Below are positions 6,779 through 14,770 of a DNA stretch of 17,559 bases, one piece after another. Under the pieces are notes generated by a model, which did not search any database, was not told the origin of the DNA, and saw nothing but the letters and a program-made list of their open reading frames with translations. Both the position numbers and the translations under genes were made by a program. The stretch covers positions 1,616 through 19,174 of the forward strand of contig JAKIXL010000010.1 of NCBI GenBank assembly GCA_022709105.1. The letters run 5' to 3'. This DNA comes from Thermoplasmatota archaeon (lineage in GTDB: Archaea; Thermoplasmatota; Thermoplasmata; Methanomassiliicoccales; Methanomassiliicoccaceae). Position 1 is the stretch's first letter; every line of letters starts with the position of its first letter.

Positions 6779-7969
6779 TCAGATGAGCTCCTCGAACTCT
6801 TTGACAAGTTCGGGGTGGTGCCGCTTGATGACCGCCAGAAGGTCCTGGACCGACAGCTTTTCGACGCCATACTGGGAGAAGGTGTGCACGATCTTGTCAA
6901 GCGTCTCGTCGGACAAGGTGGTAAGTTTCTCCTTGGCCATCCAGTTGCGCCACTGCTTGTTCTCCAGCCGGTCCCTCCACATGGTCTCGTACTCTTGAAG
7001 GGTGTTCATCGACAGATCATTGGCCTTTACGCCCTTGGCGAGCACCTTACCGGCGCACATCCCCGCGATGCATCCTATGGATATGCCTCCGCCGGTTATG
7101 GGATCGATCATCCTGGCAGCATCTCCGACCAGCACCAGATTGTCCATGGAGACCGAGTCCAGGGGAGCGCATATTGAAACCGCGCCGGCGACCGCCTCGA
7201 GAGGCTGCCCTTTCTTCAGCCCAGGCCTCTTGGCTATGAACTTGTCCAGGTACATCTTGGGGTCGGCGGGATGCTTGACCTTGGACAGTTGGACGCCGAT
7301 CCCCACGTTGGCGGTGTCCTCGTCCTTGGGGAATATCCACACATAGCCTCCGGGAGCTGCCGATCCAAGGGTGAACTCGCAGTAGTCCGGATCATAATCG
7401 ATGCCGGTCAGCCTGTACTGATAGCAGGTGTCGATATCATCGGCCTTCAGGCTGGTATCGATGCCCGCCCAGCGGCCGACCTGCGACTCGTAGCCGTCGG
7501 CGCCGACCACGCACTTGGCCCTGATCTCGATGGGCTCGCCGTAGGTCTGTGCCCGAACCCCGGCGATCTTTCCGTTCTCCCAGATCAGGGAGGTCGCCGA
7601 GGTCTTGACCATGATCTCCGTCCCAGCGCGGGCAGCATCGGCGGCGAGCGCCTTATCGAACAATACTCGGTCCACGACCCATCCGACCTCGTTTCCCGCG
7701 TTCTTCTCGTCTACCAGGAAGGTGTGGCCCGAAGGAGATTTGATCTTGGCGCCTCGAACCTCCCGGGCGACCCACTTATTGTTTACGGTGATGCCGACCT
7801 CCTCGACCCAATGCTTGGATATGCCCTCGGCGCAACGGACGGGGGAGCCGATCTCCTGGCGCTTTTCGATCATCAGGACGCGGGCGCCCTTCTTGGCCGC
7901 GTGCTTGGCGGTCATGCTTCCGGCGGGGCCGGCCCCGACCACGACGATGTCCTTTTCGATCTTCCTCAT
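6779..7969 (-). CDS. ggr: Digeranylgeranylglycerophospholipid (geranylgeranyl) reductase, FAD-dependent
   Basis: FAD flavoenzyme at the inner membrane face that hydrogenates the double bonds of geranylgeranyl chains in archaeal ether lipids. Numbered from ATG 7969 (396 residues): FAD-binding VGAGPAG (11-17) with Glu35 in MIEKR as the ribose contact, the PxxC-type signature PVRCAEG (43-49), GADGYES (156-162), the lipid-site signature YVWIFPK (209-215), and the second FAD motif VGDAARMIDPITGGG (281-295). This combination is characteristic of archaeal GGRs. The open frame runs upstream to 8035, but that part overlaps the ferredoxin gene in another frame. ATG 7969 has GGAGG seven bases upstream and overlaps the ferredoxin stop by four bases (ATGA), so the two are translationally coupled. 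The last gene of the tes-ferredoxin-ggr operon. Confidence 0.93.
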   Translation of the reverse strand: MRKIEKDIVVVGAGPAGSMTAKHAAKKGARVLMIEKRQEIGSPVRCAEGISKHWVEEVGITVNNKWVAREVRGAKIKSPSGHTFLVDEKNAGNEVGWVVDRVLFDKALAADAARAGTEIMVKTSATSLIWENGKIAGVRAQTYGEPIEIRAKCVVGADGYESQVGRWAGIDTSLKADDIDTCYQYRLTGIDYDPDYCEFTLGSAAPGGYVWIFPKDEDTANVGIGVQLSKVKHPADPKMYLDKFIAKRPGLKKGQPLEAVAGAVSICAPLDSVSMDNLVLVGDAARMIDPITGGGISIGCIAGMCAGKVLAKGVKANDLSMNTLQEYETMWRDRLENKQWRNWMAKEKLTTLSDETLDKIVHTFSQYGVEKLSVQDLLAVIKRHHPELVKEFEELI

Positions 7970-8139
7970 TTCTTCGCCTCCATGGTGATCGCGCCCACCG
8001 GGCAGAGCTTTACACACCGGCCGCAGCGATTGCACTCATCGCTGAAAACCAGCACCAGGTCGTTAAGGAAGATCGCGTTCTTCGGGCAGGAGCCTACGCA
8101 GGCCCCGCAATGATGACACTTCTCTATGGATACTATCAT
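7966..8139 (-). CDS. Small 2[4Fe-4S] ferredoxin, partner of the lipid enzymes
   Basis: A 57-residue bacterial-type ferredoxin with two cluster motifs: C8-x2-C11-x2-C14-x3-C18-P and C36-x2-C39-x2-C42-x3-C46-P. The GA-rich positions after each CP (KNAIF, VGAITM) are typical. It would carry low-potential electrons. GGAGG lies seven bases before ATG 8139, and the gene starts 14 bases after the stop of the radical SAM gene and overlaps the reductase ATG by four bases, so it is the middle gene of one operon. In Methanosarcina acetivorans a ferredoxin encoded beside GGR is needed for full lipid reduction when the pathway is rebuilt in E. coli (recalled, not checked). Here it most likely serves GGR and could equally reduce the radical SAM clusters of the tetraether synthase. 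Confidence in family and gene boundaries is high; the role is inferred. Confidence 0.93.
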   Translation of the reverse strand: MIVSIEKCHHCGACVGSCPKNAIFLNDLVLVFSDECNRCGRCVKLCPVGAITMEAKK

Positions 8140-8153
8140 TTAGGTCCCTCCTC

Positions 8154-9707
8154 TCAGGTATACTCGGTCCCTCTTGTCCTTCTCCATTCGGCGAGGGGGA
8201 CAGAGAACTTCTTCTCCACCTCGTCGCGGTAGGTCGGCCCACCGTTGTAGGCGCAGAAGGGTATGATCCTCCCGTCAGGGACAACATAGTGGATGACGCA
8301 CCTCTTCACCCGCTCGATATCATAGTTGTAATCGTCCTGGAAGTGCATGGAAGAGATGAGCATCATGCCCCAAGAGAACTTCGCGAGTCCTTCCTTGGTA
8401 TCGTTGTTGAACACGTTGGTCAGGACCGTCATGAACTGATTGGTGGTGAGCCCTTCGGGCATCTTGCTCTCGTCCAGATGGGATTTCAATATCTTCCGTG
8501 CCTTCAGAAGGGAGAGCTTGGGAAATACAGCGCCCTCGGTCTTCTTGGACAGTTCGTACAGTTCCTTGAACAGGCCTTCCACGTCCACGAAACGGGTCAG
8601 GGGCACGACGGTGCCGTCGTCCTTGATGAACCAATAGGTGGCCATCCCGCAGTGAGGATGCGAGGTGAAGGTGACCTTGTCTTCCCCCAGAAGGGCTGAG
8701 GCATAGGCGGATATCGGCGCGACAGCAGGTACTGGGTACCAATCATCCTCCGTCGCGAAGCCGGTCTGCTTCTTGATGTCCTCAATGAGATCGGGGATGG
8801 TGTAGCGTCCCTGTTCCCGCTCCTTTTGATCTATGCGGCCCGTGAAGGCCACAGGCTGGAAGTTAACTCCGCGCACTACATCGCGGTTCTTGATAGCGAA
8901 TCGAATTATCTCTCCGATCTGATCGTCGTTGAACCCTCTTACTAAGGTGGGCACGAGGACTATGGACGGTCGTCGGTCCTTGAGCTTACGAACGTTCTCG
9001 ATCGCTCTGATCTTAACGTCCAGCATCGGCTTCGCTCTGGTCCTCATGTATATCTCATCATTGAGCCCGTCGAACTGCAGGTATATGGTGTTGAGCCCAG
9101 CATCAGCGCATTTCTGGGCGAAATCGGGATCGTCTGCCAGCTTAATGCCGTTGGTGGCGACCTGGATCTGGGCGAACCCAAGCTCCTTTGCCTTTCTGAT
9201 AACGTCGAAGAACCGTGGATATATGGTCGGCTCTCCGCCTGAGAACTGCACCGCGGTGCAGGGGACCGGCCTCTCAGCCCTCAAGGTCTCCAGCATCTTG
9301 ACGACCTCTTCGAAGGAAGGTTCGTAGACATAGCCAGCCTGGTTGGCGTTGGCGAAGCAGATCGGGCATTTCAGGTTGCAGCGATTGGTCAGGTCCAGAT
9401 TGGCGAGCGCGGTGTGGCTGGTGTGCAGGTTGCACAGTCCGCAGTTGTCGGGACAGCTCTTGGCGTTCTGGATCAGAGCATTGCTGACCCCGATGCCATC
9501 ATACGCGAACTTCTCTGCCTTGAGGAACAGGTCGACGTCCGACCAGTACACATCGGTCACGCTCCCGTGCTCGGGACAGTTCTTCTCCATGAGGACCTTT
9601 CCTCCGGACTCGAACACCTTCGCTGGCACTACCTTCTTGCACTCAGGGCACAGCGATTGCGTGTCCTTGGGCAACCCCTTTTTCAACGCGCTCTCCTTGA
9701 TGATCAT
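8154..9707 (-). CDS. tes: Tetraether lipid synthase (Tes)-type radical SAM enzyme
   Basis: Radical SAM protein of 517 residues matching the archaeal Tes (GDGT-MAS; MJ0619-type) family, which joins the terminal methyl carbons of two saturated lipid chains to make membrane-spanning tetraethers. The order of metal sites is telling: a rubredoxin-like N-terminal site (C20PEC23 with C44PEH), an extra cluster motif CPDNCGLC (C85, C89, C92), the radical SAM CNLKCPIC (C110, C114, C117), SGGEP (156-160) for SAM binding, and C-terminal Cys at 353 (HPHCG), 470 and 485 (PFCAYN). Tes from Methanocaldococcus jannaschii is known to hold three [4Fe-4S] clusters plus a rubredoxin-like iron, which agrees with this layout. 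The adjacent ferredoxin and geranylgeranyl reductase strongly support the lipid role. ATG 9707 has only a weak GGATGA site upstream. Another radical SAM oxidoreductase of the same family is the alternative. Confidence 0.88.
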   Translation of the reverse strand: MIIKESALKKGLPKDTQSLCPECKKVVPAKVFESGGKVLMEKNCPEHGSVTDVYWSDVDLFLKAEKFAYDGIGVSNALIQNAKSCPDNCGLCNLHTSHTALANLDLTNRCNLKCPICFANANQAGYVYEPSFEEVVKMLETLRAERPVPCTAVQFSGGEPTIYPRFFDVIRKAKELGFAQIQVATNGIKLADDPDFAQKCADAGLNTIYLQFDGLNDEIYMRTRAKPMLDVKIRAIENVRKLKDRRPSIVLVPTLVRGFNDDQIGEIIRFAIKNRDVVRGVNFQPVAFTGRIDQKEREQGRYTIPDLIEDIKKQTGFATEDDWYPVPAVAPISAYASALLGEDKVTFTSHPHCGMATYWFIKDDGTVVPLTRFVDVEGLFKELYELSKKTEGAVFPKLSLLKARKILKSHLDESKMPEGLTTNQFMTVLTNVFNNDTKEGLAKFSWGMMLISSMHFQDDYNYDIERVKRCVIHYVVPDGRIIPFCAYNGGPTYRDEVEKKFSVPLAEWRRTRGTEYT

Positions 9708-9743
9708 ACGAGTGTCATCCCGCTGACCCGCAATTCAGCATGA

Positions 9744-9757
9744 GATAATTTAATACT
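9744..9757. promoter_or_regulatory. Shared AT-rich core of the tes / trmB divergent promoter
   Basis: GATAATTTAATACT is the only strongly AT-rich island between the divergent genes. On the minus strand TATTAAATTA would start the lipid operon near 9725, about 18 bases before ATG 9707. On the plus strand TTTAAT would start near 9777; ACATAAAG at 9764-9771 is a second candidate for the plus strand. With one 125-base region serving both genes, regulation of one would readily affect the other. Confidence 0.45.
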
Positions 9758-9832
9758 ATTGTAGCACATAAAGCGACATCTAGGGCGGTTCAAATGGTTT
9801 TCCAAAGGATGGCGGAAGGAGAGATGAGGGCC

Positions 9833-10534
9833 ATGGAGAAGGAGGACATATTGGCATTGCTAAAACGTACTGGTCTGTCCGATTACGAGGCCAAGGCCTA
9901 CCTCGCCCTGGTCCTCAGGTCCCACGGGACAGCGGAGGACGTCGCCGATACTGCTGATATCCCTAGGACGTCAGCATACAAGGTGCTCGATGCCCTGAAG
10001 CAAAAGGGGTTCGTGACCTCGAGGGGAGGCCGCCCGGCTGTGTTCCACCCCGTGCCCCCATTGGAGATCCGCGACAGAATGGTGGCAGAGATGGAGAGGG
10101 TATTTCAGCTCCTCGACTCGCTTAGAGGGTCCCAGACCGAGAAGGGCAGCCCCCAGCTTGTGTACACCATTATGGGCAAAGAGAGGGTCATGGGCAAGAT
10201 AGGCGAGATGCTGGACATGTCCAAGGAGAGGTTCTTTCTCTCCTCTCCGGACCTTACTGAGCTGAACAACGAGCTCGCTCCCAAGTTCTCCAACGCCATA
10301 AAGCGAGGGGTACACGTAACCGTGGTGGCGCTTCCATCTGTGAAGGTGCCCGAGGCGACCGAGGTCATCAGGAAGCAGGACCTCCTGGCCACCGATGTCA
10401 TAACCGACTACGAGGTTGCGCTTATGGCCACCCCCGACCTCAGCATATGCGGTTTCACCGACAACCCCTTCCTGGCAGCCCATTTGGACAACTTCTTCAA
10501 GATGTCGCTCGATCGGCCTGAATGCAAACGGTGA
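9833..10534 (+). CDS. TrmB-family transcriptional regulator
   Basis: Archaeal one-component regulator with an N-terminal winged helix (residues 1-75 from ATG 9833; LLKRTGLSDYEAKAYLALV, the recognition region DIPRTSAYKVLDALKQKGFV and a wing with SRGGRPAVFHPV), a short coiled coil (about 76-98), and a C-terminal effector domain of the TrmB/phospholipase D-like type (IMGKERVMGKIGEML, then RFFLSSPDL and HVTVVALPS). TrmB proteins usually sense sugars, but some members have other ligands, so the ligand is unknown. Total 233 residues. AAGGAGA at 9816-9822 supports ATG 9833, where the TrmB fold naturally begins; in-frame ATGs at 9794, 9809 and 9824 are alternatives, and a TATA-like ACATAAAG would suit a leaderless start at 9794. 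It is divergent from the tetraether operon, making that operon and itself plausible targets. Confidence 0.88.
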   Translation: MEKEDILALLKRTGLSDYEAKAYLALVLRSHGTAEDVADTADIPRTSAYKVLDALKQKGFVTSRGGRPAVFHPVPPLEIRDRMVAEMERVFQLLDSLRGSQTEKGSPQLVYTIMGKERVMGKIGEMLDMSKERFFLSSPDLTELNNELAPKFSNAIKRGVHVTVVALPSVKVPEATEVIRKQDLLATDVITDYEVALMATPDLSICGFTDNPFLAAHLDNFFKMSLDRPECKR

Positions 10535-10541
10535 TGGCATG

Positions 10542-10582
10542 AGGCCGTTCATCGTAGTTTGCAATTAGCTCTCGGCCTTTTT
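10542..10582 (+). terminator. Stem-loop with T run after the TrmB gene
   Basis: AGGCCG (10542-10547) and CGGCCT (10573-10578) can form a six-base stem closed by a 25-base loop and followed directly by a run of five T (10578-10582). The same T-rich stretch (TTTTTAG) is centred about 26 bases before the next ATG at 10608, so it may also act as a TATA-like element. Confidence 0.35.
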
Positions 10583-10607
10583 AGCTCCCCAGCCTTCCGT
10601 CCGGGCG

Positions 10608-13600
10608 ATGACACCATCAGTCCAAGGCCGCTCGGGCATTTCCGCATTGAGAGACAACAGCAGTGCCCAGATGCCATTCTCGGTGATCGCCGTTCTTCTG
10701 CTGGTCGTTTCCTCCGCCAGCGCTGCCCTCCTTTACAGCATAGACGCTCAAAGAGACGCGGCAAGGGTCCCCCAAGAGAAACTGCACGAGATGGCCCGAG
10801 CAATGGACGCGGCGGTCGATGATGTCGTCCGCATCTCCTACTCCTGTGCTCTGGACTCGGTCAGGGGCATCGCCCGGCTCGAGCCCTCGGCCCTACAGGA
10901 CCGTTTCACCACCCTCCTCAACGCTTCCCTTGTCCGAACCTACCCGGCCTTCAATGGCGATCTTTGTACCTCGGTCACGCACAACATATCGCTTCTACTG
11001 CTCCAAGCCAGTCTTCAGGAGGCAACTGGTCTGCAGGGGGTCGGAACGGGCCCGTGGCACGGATCGAGCGTCCCCGCCTACCTAGTTCTCCGAGGGAACT
11101 GCTCTTTGGCGGTCACATGCGCCAGCGGAAGGATCACCAGAACTGTAGAACTGGACCAGGACGTCCTGGTCCCCCTTCCGCTTCTCGCATACAAGCTGGA
11201 CCGGTTCAGGTCCGCCGCTTCGCCCATGGGAGAGGTGGAGAGCATCGTTAGGTACGAGCTGTCGGTGTTGGCCCAGGACAGGGTGCTGCGGGGATACGGC
11301 TCCTGGGAAAAGACGGGGGAGAAGAGCACTGAAATGATAATCACTCCTGAGGACGTGACGAGGGCCGTTAACCTAGCAGTACTTCTCACCGAGCTGAGGT
11401 ACTTCCATGACATGGGCGCAGTGGAGGATGATCTGGAAACGGTCGCCCAGGCCCTTAGCGGGCTGGAGGGGGACATCGATCCGGCAGATCTGTTCCTCCT
11501 CTCCTACCGCGAGGGAGATCTGGACCTGGCGGCCATGGTCGGCCAGGCACTGTATGCTAAGGCGGACGCTATAGTCCTGAAGTGGATGGACTACCTTGGA
11601 CTGATCGACCTGGTGAACCTTGCAGAGACCGCCCTGGAGATGGGCGAGGACAATCTGTTCGGGCTCATCGACCTCATCACAGGAGGGGACCACGACCAGG
11701 TGGTAATGAAGGACTATATCGCCAGCGCCATGGCCGATGCGGGCTATCAGGAATACGACTACCGATGGTACTGCTATGGAGGGGGCGACATCATGGTGCG
11801 TCTCCCAGCCTATAGGATAACCGTGTATGACAACAACGGGAACGAGGTGCGGATGGATCTCAAGGGAACCTACGCCCTGGACCTCCCGCCTTTGGACATT
11901 CTCTCCCTGCCGGCCTGGTCCGACATCCGTAAGAGCTATCGATCGGAGTCCTTCGCCATCGCCGAGGCCATGCGGTCGTACGTAGAGATGGTGGCCACCG
12001 GCATCGCCTCCCACTGTCACCTTCCGCCCCTGGACCTCTCATTGGCACCATCGGACGGCCTGACCTATCTTGAGGAGATAAGAGAACAGCTCAATGAGGC
12101 CTTCAAGGACGGGTCGGGATGGATACGGCCTGCAATCGAAAAGGCCAACGAGGTAAGGACGGTACGCGAGGGTCTTGCCCAGGCAGCTATGGACTTCATC
12201 CATAGGAACTGGATGGAGATCCTGCAGGTCAACCGGTCTCTAGCCGCTGTCGCCTGGGACCTCAGCGGCGTCCTGGTGGAGGAAAAGCTAGGGTCCATGC
12301 CCAACTTCTCCGATGAGAAGCTGAGGACAGCTCGAAACTCAACTTACATGTCCCTCACCGGCGATAACTGGGGTGCTTGGGATGAGATGATTTCAGAGCT
12401 TAGAAAGAGCCGCATAGACCCGCTGCTCGGAAAGCTCGATCACGCCCTGTCGATGAGGACCGTGAGCTCTGTAGACCTGATATCCTTGGTGGCCGACGCG
12501 ATGACCTCGACGACCTCCCTGGGCCTGGTCACAGCATTGGCGACGAAGGATGCCATGGATCATTTCGGCAAGGGGCTCGCCGCCCAGGGCGGAGAGGTCT
12601 CCGTCCCTGTCGCCCGTGGAGGCATCGTGCTCGACCTCGCGGACGGCCATCGGAGGACCGAGACGATCAGCGTCCGGTCCGTCGGGTTCGATCTCGCCGA
12701 GGACGGCCGGCCCGGAAGCCTGCGGGCCTCGGTACGCCTGCCTTGGCAATATGATCGGGCGAACACCTCATACCCCAACCGCCATGTGACCGATCTCATG
12801 GGCATGACCGCCACACCGTACGTCACCCAGTGGGGCATATCGTATTCAGGCTCGATCGATATCACGCTCCACGCCGGAGATGATGTCGGCATTCCATGTT
12901 CCGAGGCCATTCCCATTCAAGGCTCGTTCAACATCGTGGCTTTCAGCGGATGGTCTCTAGAAGGCGTAGAATACACACCAACGTCGACCCTGAGGGGGGA
13001 CATTGAAAAGCTGATCACTGGACTATATGATATGATCGTATCGGCGGCGGAGGCTGTGGGCGGGCTCTCGGACCAGGTGTTCCTTCTCCTTTACCGCCTT
13101 ATACCCGATCTGTTCTCCTGCTCCACTGATGTGCTGGGGTGCCTGCAGGAGGTCCTTTCCGCGGGGACGGCGTCCATAGAAAGCATAATGACCGGTCTGC
13201 TGAGCAAGGCGATCGAGAAACTGGCCGACGCAGCCTCGACAGTAATGGGCGGCTCCACCGTCGATCTCCATGTCCTCGGCCTCTGCCTGTCGGTGGTGAT
13301 CGCTCCGCGGGACTCGGCCCTCACCGGCACTGAGGACCGTGTGCGGATCGATATCTCGAGGTCCGCCGCTGGTGCCAGATTCAGTTCCTCCCTCCGTGTG
13401 CTGAGGCTTCAGGATGGTGAGCACACCATCGCGGTCTCCATGTCCTTAGAGGCGGAGGACTGGTCCGTGGACCTCACCTTCGACCCTCTGGTCAAGATCT
13501 ATGGGCACCAGGTTGAGATGAGAGGGTATATGGGCCGATACGTGGTCGAGATGTGCGCACCAGAAGTGCAAAGGGTCCAAAAGGTCTCAGTGTCGTTGAG

Positions 13601-14759
13601 CGACGTCCCCGGGCTGGGGAAGGCGCTCAGGAGCATCCCTTCTCCGCTTCCAGGCACCAAATGGCATGTTGACGCTGGAATGGAGATGAGCTTCAACATC
13701 CTGGGCCGGGAGGGGCTGCTGATCAACGAGGTCGAGCTCAATCCCAAGGGCCCTGACAGATCGCGAGAGTGGGTGGAGATATATAATCCCAGTAGCTCGG
13801 CCATCGACCTCACAGGGTACCAACTGGTCTCCTCACGAGGGGTGCAGCATAGTGAGTTCCTGAGCGGTAGGATCGAGGCCCACGGTCATTTCGTGCACCA
13901 GTTCACCGGCCAGGCCCTGGACAACGGTGACGTGAGGAACTTCCCGCTGCAGGAATCGGTTGCCCTGCTCGATAGGAACGGCAAGAGGATAGATGCAGCG
14001 CCCTGGCTGAAGGACCTCCATGATGACGAGAGAACCTGGCAGAGGACCTATGACGGCTCCCCTCAATGGGAGCTAAGGGAGGGAACGCGCGGCTCCTCGA
14101 ACGGACCAGTGTTGTTGGGCGAACTGGACGTAACCGGACTGCTCAACATCATCATGACGAGCTTCCGAGAATCCTTCGAGGAACAGATGGCCGGACCGCT
14201 GGACATGAACATACTTAAGGACATAGTGGCCGGAGCGCTGCAAAAGATGGAGGGCAGCATGCTGGAATCCGTCGAGCGTACCATATCCGTCCTTCGTTTC
14301 TATCTGGAGCTGGGTCTGGACGACATTACCGGTGCGGCCGGAGGAAGCGTGACAATGGGACTGGAGTACGATGGAAAGGCGGTGCGGGACTGCATGGAAT
14401 GGTTCATCAAGGCCATCTGGGCGGTCATGGACGATCCGCTGAACCCCCTGGCCGCCGGTGCCAGAGCACCGATGCCGACAAGAACGCTGGCCGATCATGC
14501 CTTTGTCCAGATGGGAGCGTACCTGAAGGTCCAGACCCCTGACCTAATCCTCGGCGTAGTGGAGGCCAAACTGTCTGTCCTAGGAACGATCAGGATAAGC
14601 CTGGGGACGCTTAGCGTAGTACCCGGCGGCTCCACGATGGTCGATTTCGGACTGGTGGCATCTGGAATGGTAGGCGAGAAGGTCCGCCTGGGGGTCGGGC
14701 AGTCCGCGTCGGCCTGCTACGACGTATGGCTGCTGAAAGGTTCCTTGCGGGCCGCATGA
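10608..14759 (+). CDS. Giant surface-anchored protein with pilin-like N-terminus and lamin-tail domain
   Basis: A 1383-residue protein with one N-terminal membrane segment (about 23-44, MPFSVIAVLLLVVSSASAAL) and no other obvious transmembrane helix, so about 1340 residues should lie outside the cell. The N-terminus (RDNSSAQMPFSVIAVLLLV) resembles archaeal pilin or pilin-like proteins, with a possible class III signal-peptide cleavage at A20/Q21; it recalls the RxRVPFAxVGVLLLVGS start of large haloarchaeal pilus-locus proteins (from memory, unverified). Residues 45-1030 alternate acidic helical and beta-rich stretches with scattered Cys. Residues about 1035-1162 match a lamin-tail domain (LLINEVELNP, EWVEIYNPSS, DLTGYQLVSS, then a beta sandwich ending in a Trp-rich segment). 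Residues 1165-1383 are helical then beta. ATG 10608 sits 26 bases after TTTTTA. Function is unknown; adhesion or cell-envelope structure is inferred. It is not next to pilus assembly genes. Confidence 0.85.
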   Translation: MTPSVQGRSGISALRDNSSAQMPFSVIAVLLLVVSSASAALLYSIDAQRDAARVPQEKLHEMARAMDAAVDDVVRISYSCALDSVRGIARLEPSALQDRFTTLLNASLVRTYPAFNGDLCTSVTHNISLLLLQASLQEATGLQGVGTGPWHGSSVPAYLVLRGNCSLAVTCASGRITRTVELDQDVLVPLPLLAYKLDRFRSAASPMGEVESIVRYELSVLAQDRVLRGYGSWEKTGEKSTEMIITPEDVTRAVNLAVLLTELRYFHDMGAVEDDLETVAQALSGLEGDIDPADLFLLSYREGDLDLAAMVGQALYAKADAIVLKWMDYLGLIDLVNLAETALEMGEDNLFGLIDLITGGDHDQVVMKDYIASAMADAGYQEYDYRWYCYGGGDIMVRLPAYRITVYDNNGNEVRMDLKGTYALDLPPLDILSLPAWSDIRKSYRSESFAIAEAMRSYVEMVATGIASHCHLPPLDLSLAPSDGLTYLEEIREQLNEAFKDGSGWIRPAIEKANEVRTVREGLAQAAMDFIHRNWMEILQVNRSLAAVAWDLSGVLVEEKLGSMPNFSDEKLRTARNSTYMSLTGDNWGAWDEMISELRKSRIDPLLGKLDHALSMRTVSSVDLISLVADAMTSTTSLGLVTALATKDAMDHFGKGLAAQGGEVSVPVARGGIVLDLADGHRRTETISVRSVGFDLAEDGRPGSLRASVRLPWQYDRANTSYPNRHVTDLMGMTATPYVTQWGISYSGSIDITLHAGDDVGIPCSEAIPIQGSFNIVAFSGWSLEGVEYTPTSTLRGDIEKLITGLYDMIVSAAEAVGGLSDQVFLLLYRLIPDLFSCSTDVLGCLQEVLSAGTASIESIMTGLLSKAIEKLADAASTVMGGSTVDLHVLGLCLSVVIAPRDSALTGTEDRVRIDISRSAAGARFSSSLRVLRLQDGEHTIAVSMSLEAEDWSVDLTFDPLVKIYGHQVEMRGYMGRYVVEMCAPEVQRVQKVSVSLSDVPGLGKALRSIPSPLPGTKWHVDAGMEMSFNILGREGLLINEVELNPKGPDRSREWVEIYNPSSSAIDLTGYQLVSSRGVQHSEFLSGRIEAHGHFVHQFTGQALDNGDVRNFPLQESVALLDRNGKRIDAAPWLKDLHDDERTWQRTYDGSPQWELREGTRGSSNGPVLLGELDVTGLLNIIMTSFRESFEEQMAGPLDMNILKDIVAGALQKMEGSMLESVERTISVLRFYLELGLDDITGAAGGSVTMGLEYDGKAVRDCMEWFIKAIWAVMDDPLNPLAAGARAPMPTRTLADHAFVQMGAYLKVQTPDLILGVVEAKLSVLGTIRISLGTLSVVPGGSTMVDFGLVASGMVGEKVRLGVGQSASACYDVWLLKGSLRAA

Positions 14760-14770
14760 GGGGCGACGGC

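Noticed and set aside
7970..8035. Upstream extension of the reductase frame to ATG 8035
   Set aside because: It adds 22 residues unlike any flavoprotein N-terminus and overlaps the ferredoxin; the GGAGG site and ATGA coupling support 7969.
7271..8113. 280-codon plus-strand open frame opposite the reductase and ferredoxin
   Set aside because: A shadow of GC-rich codons in the reductase gene; it also covers the ferredoxin, whose Cys motifs are unambiguous on the minus strand.
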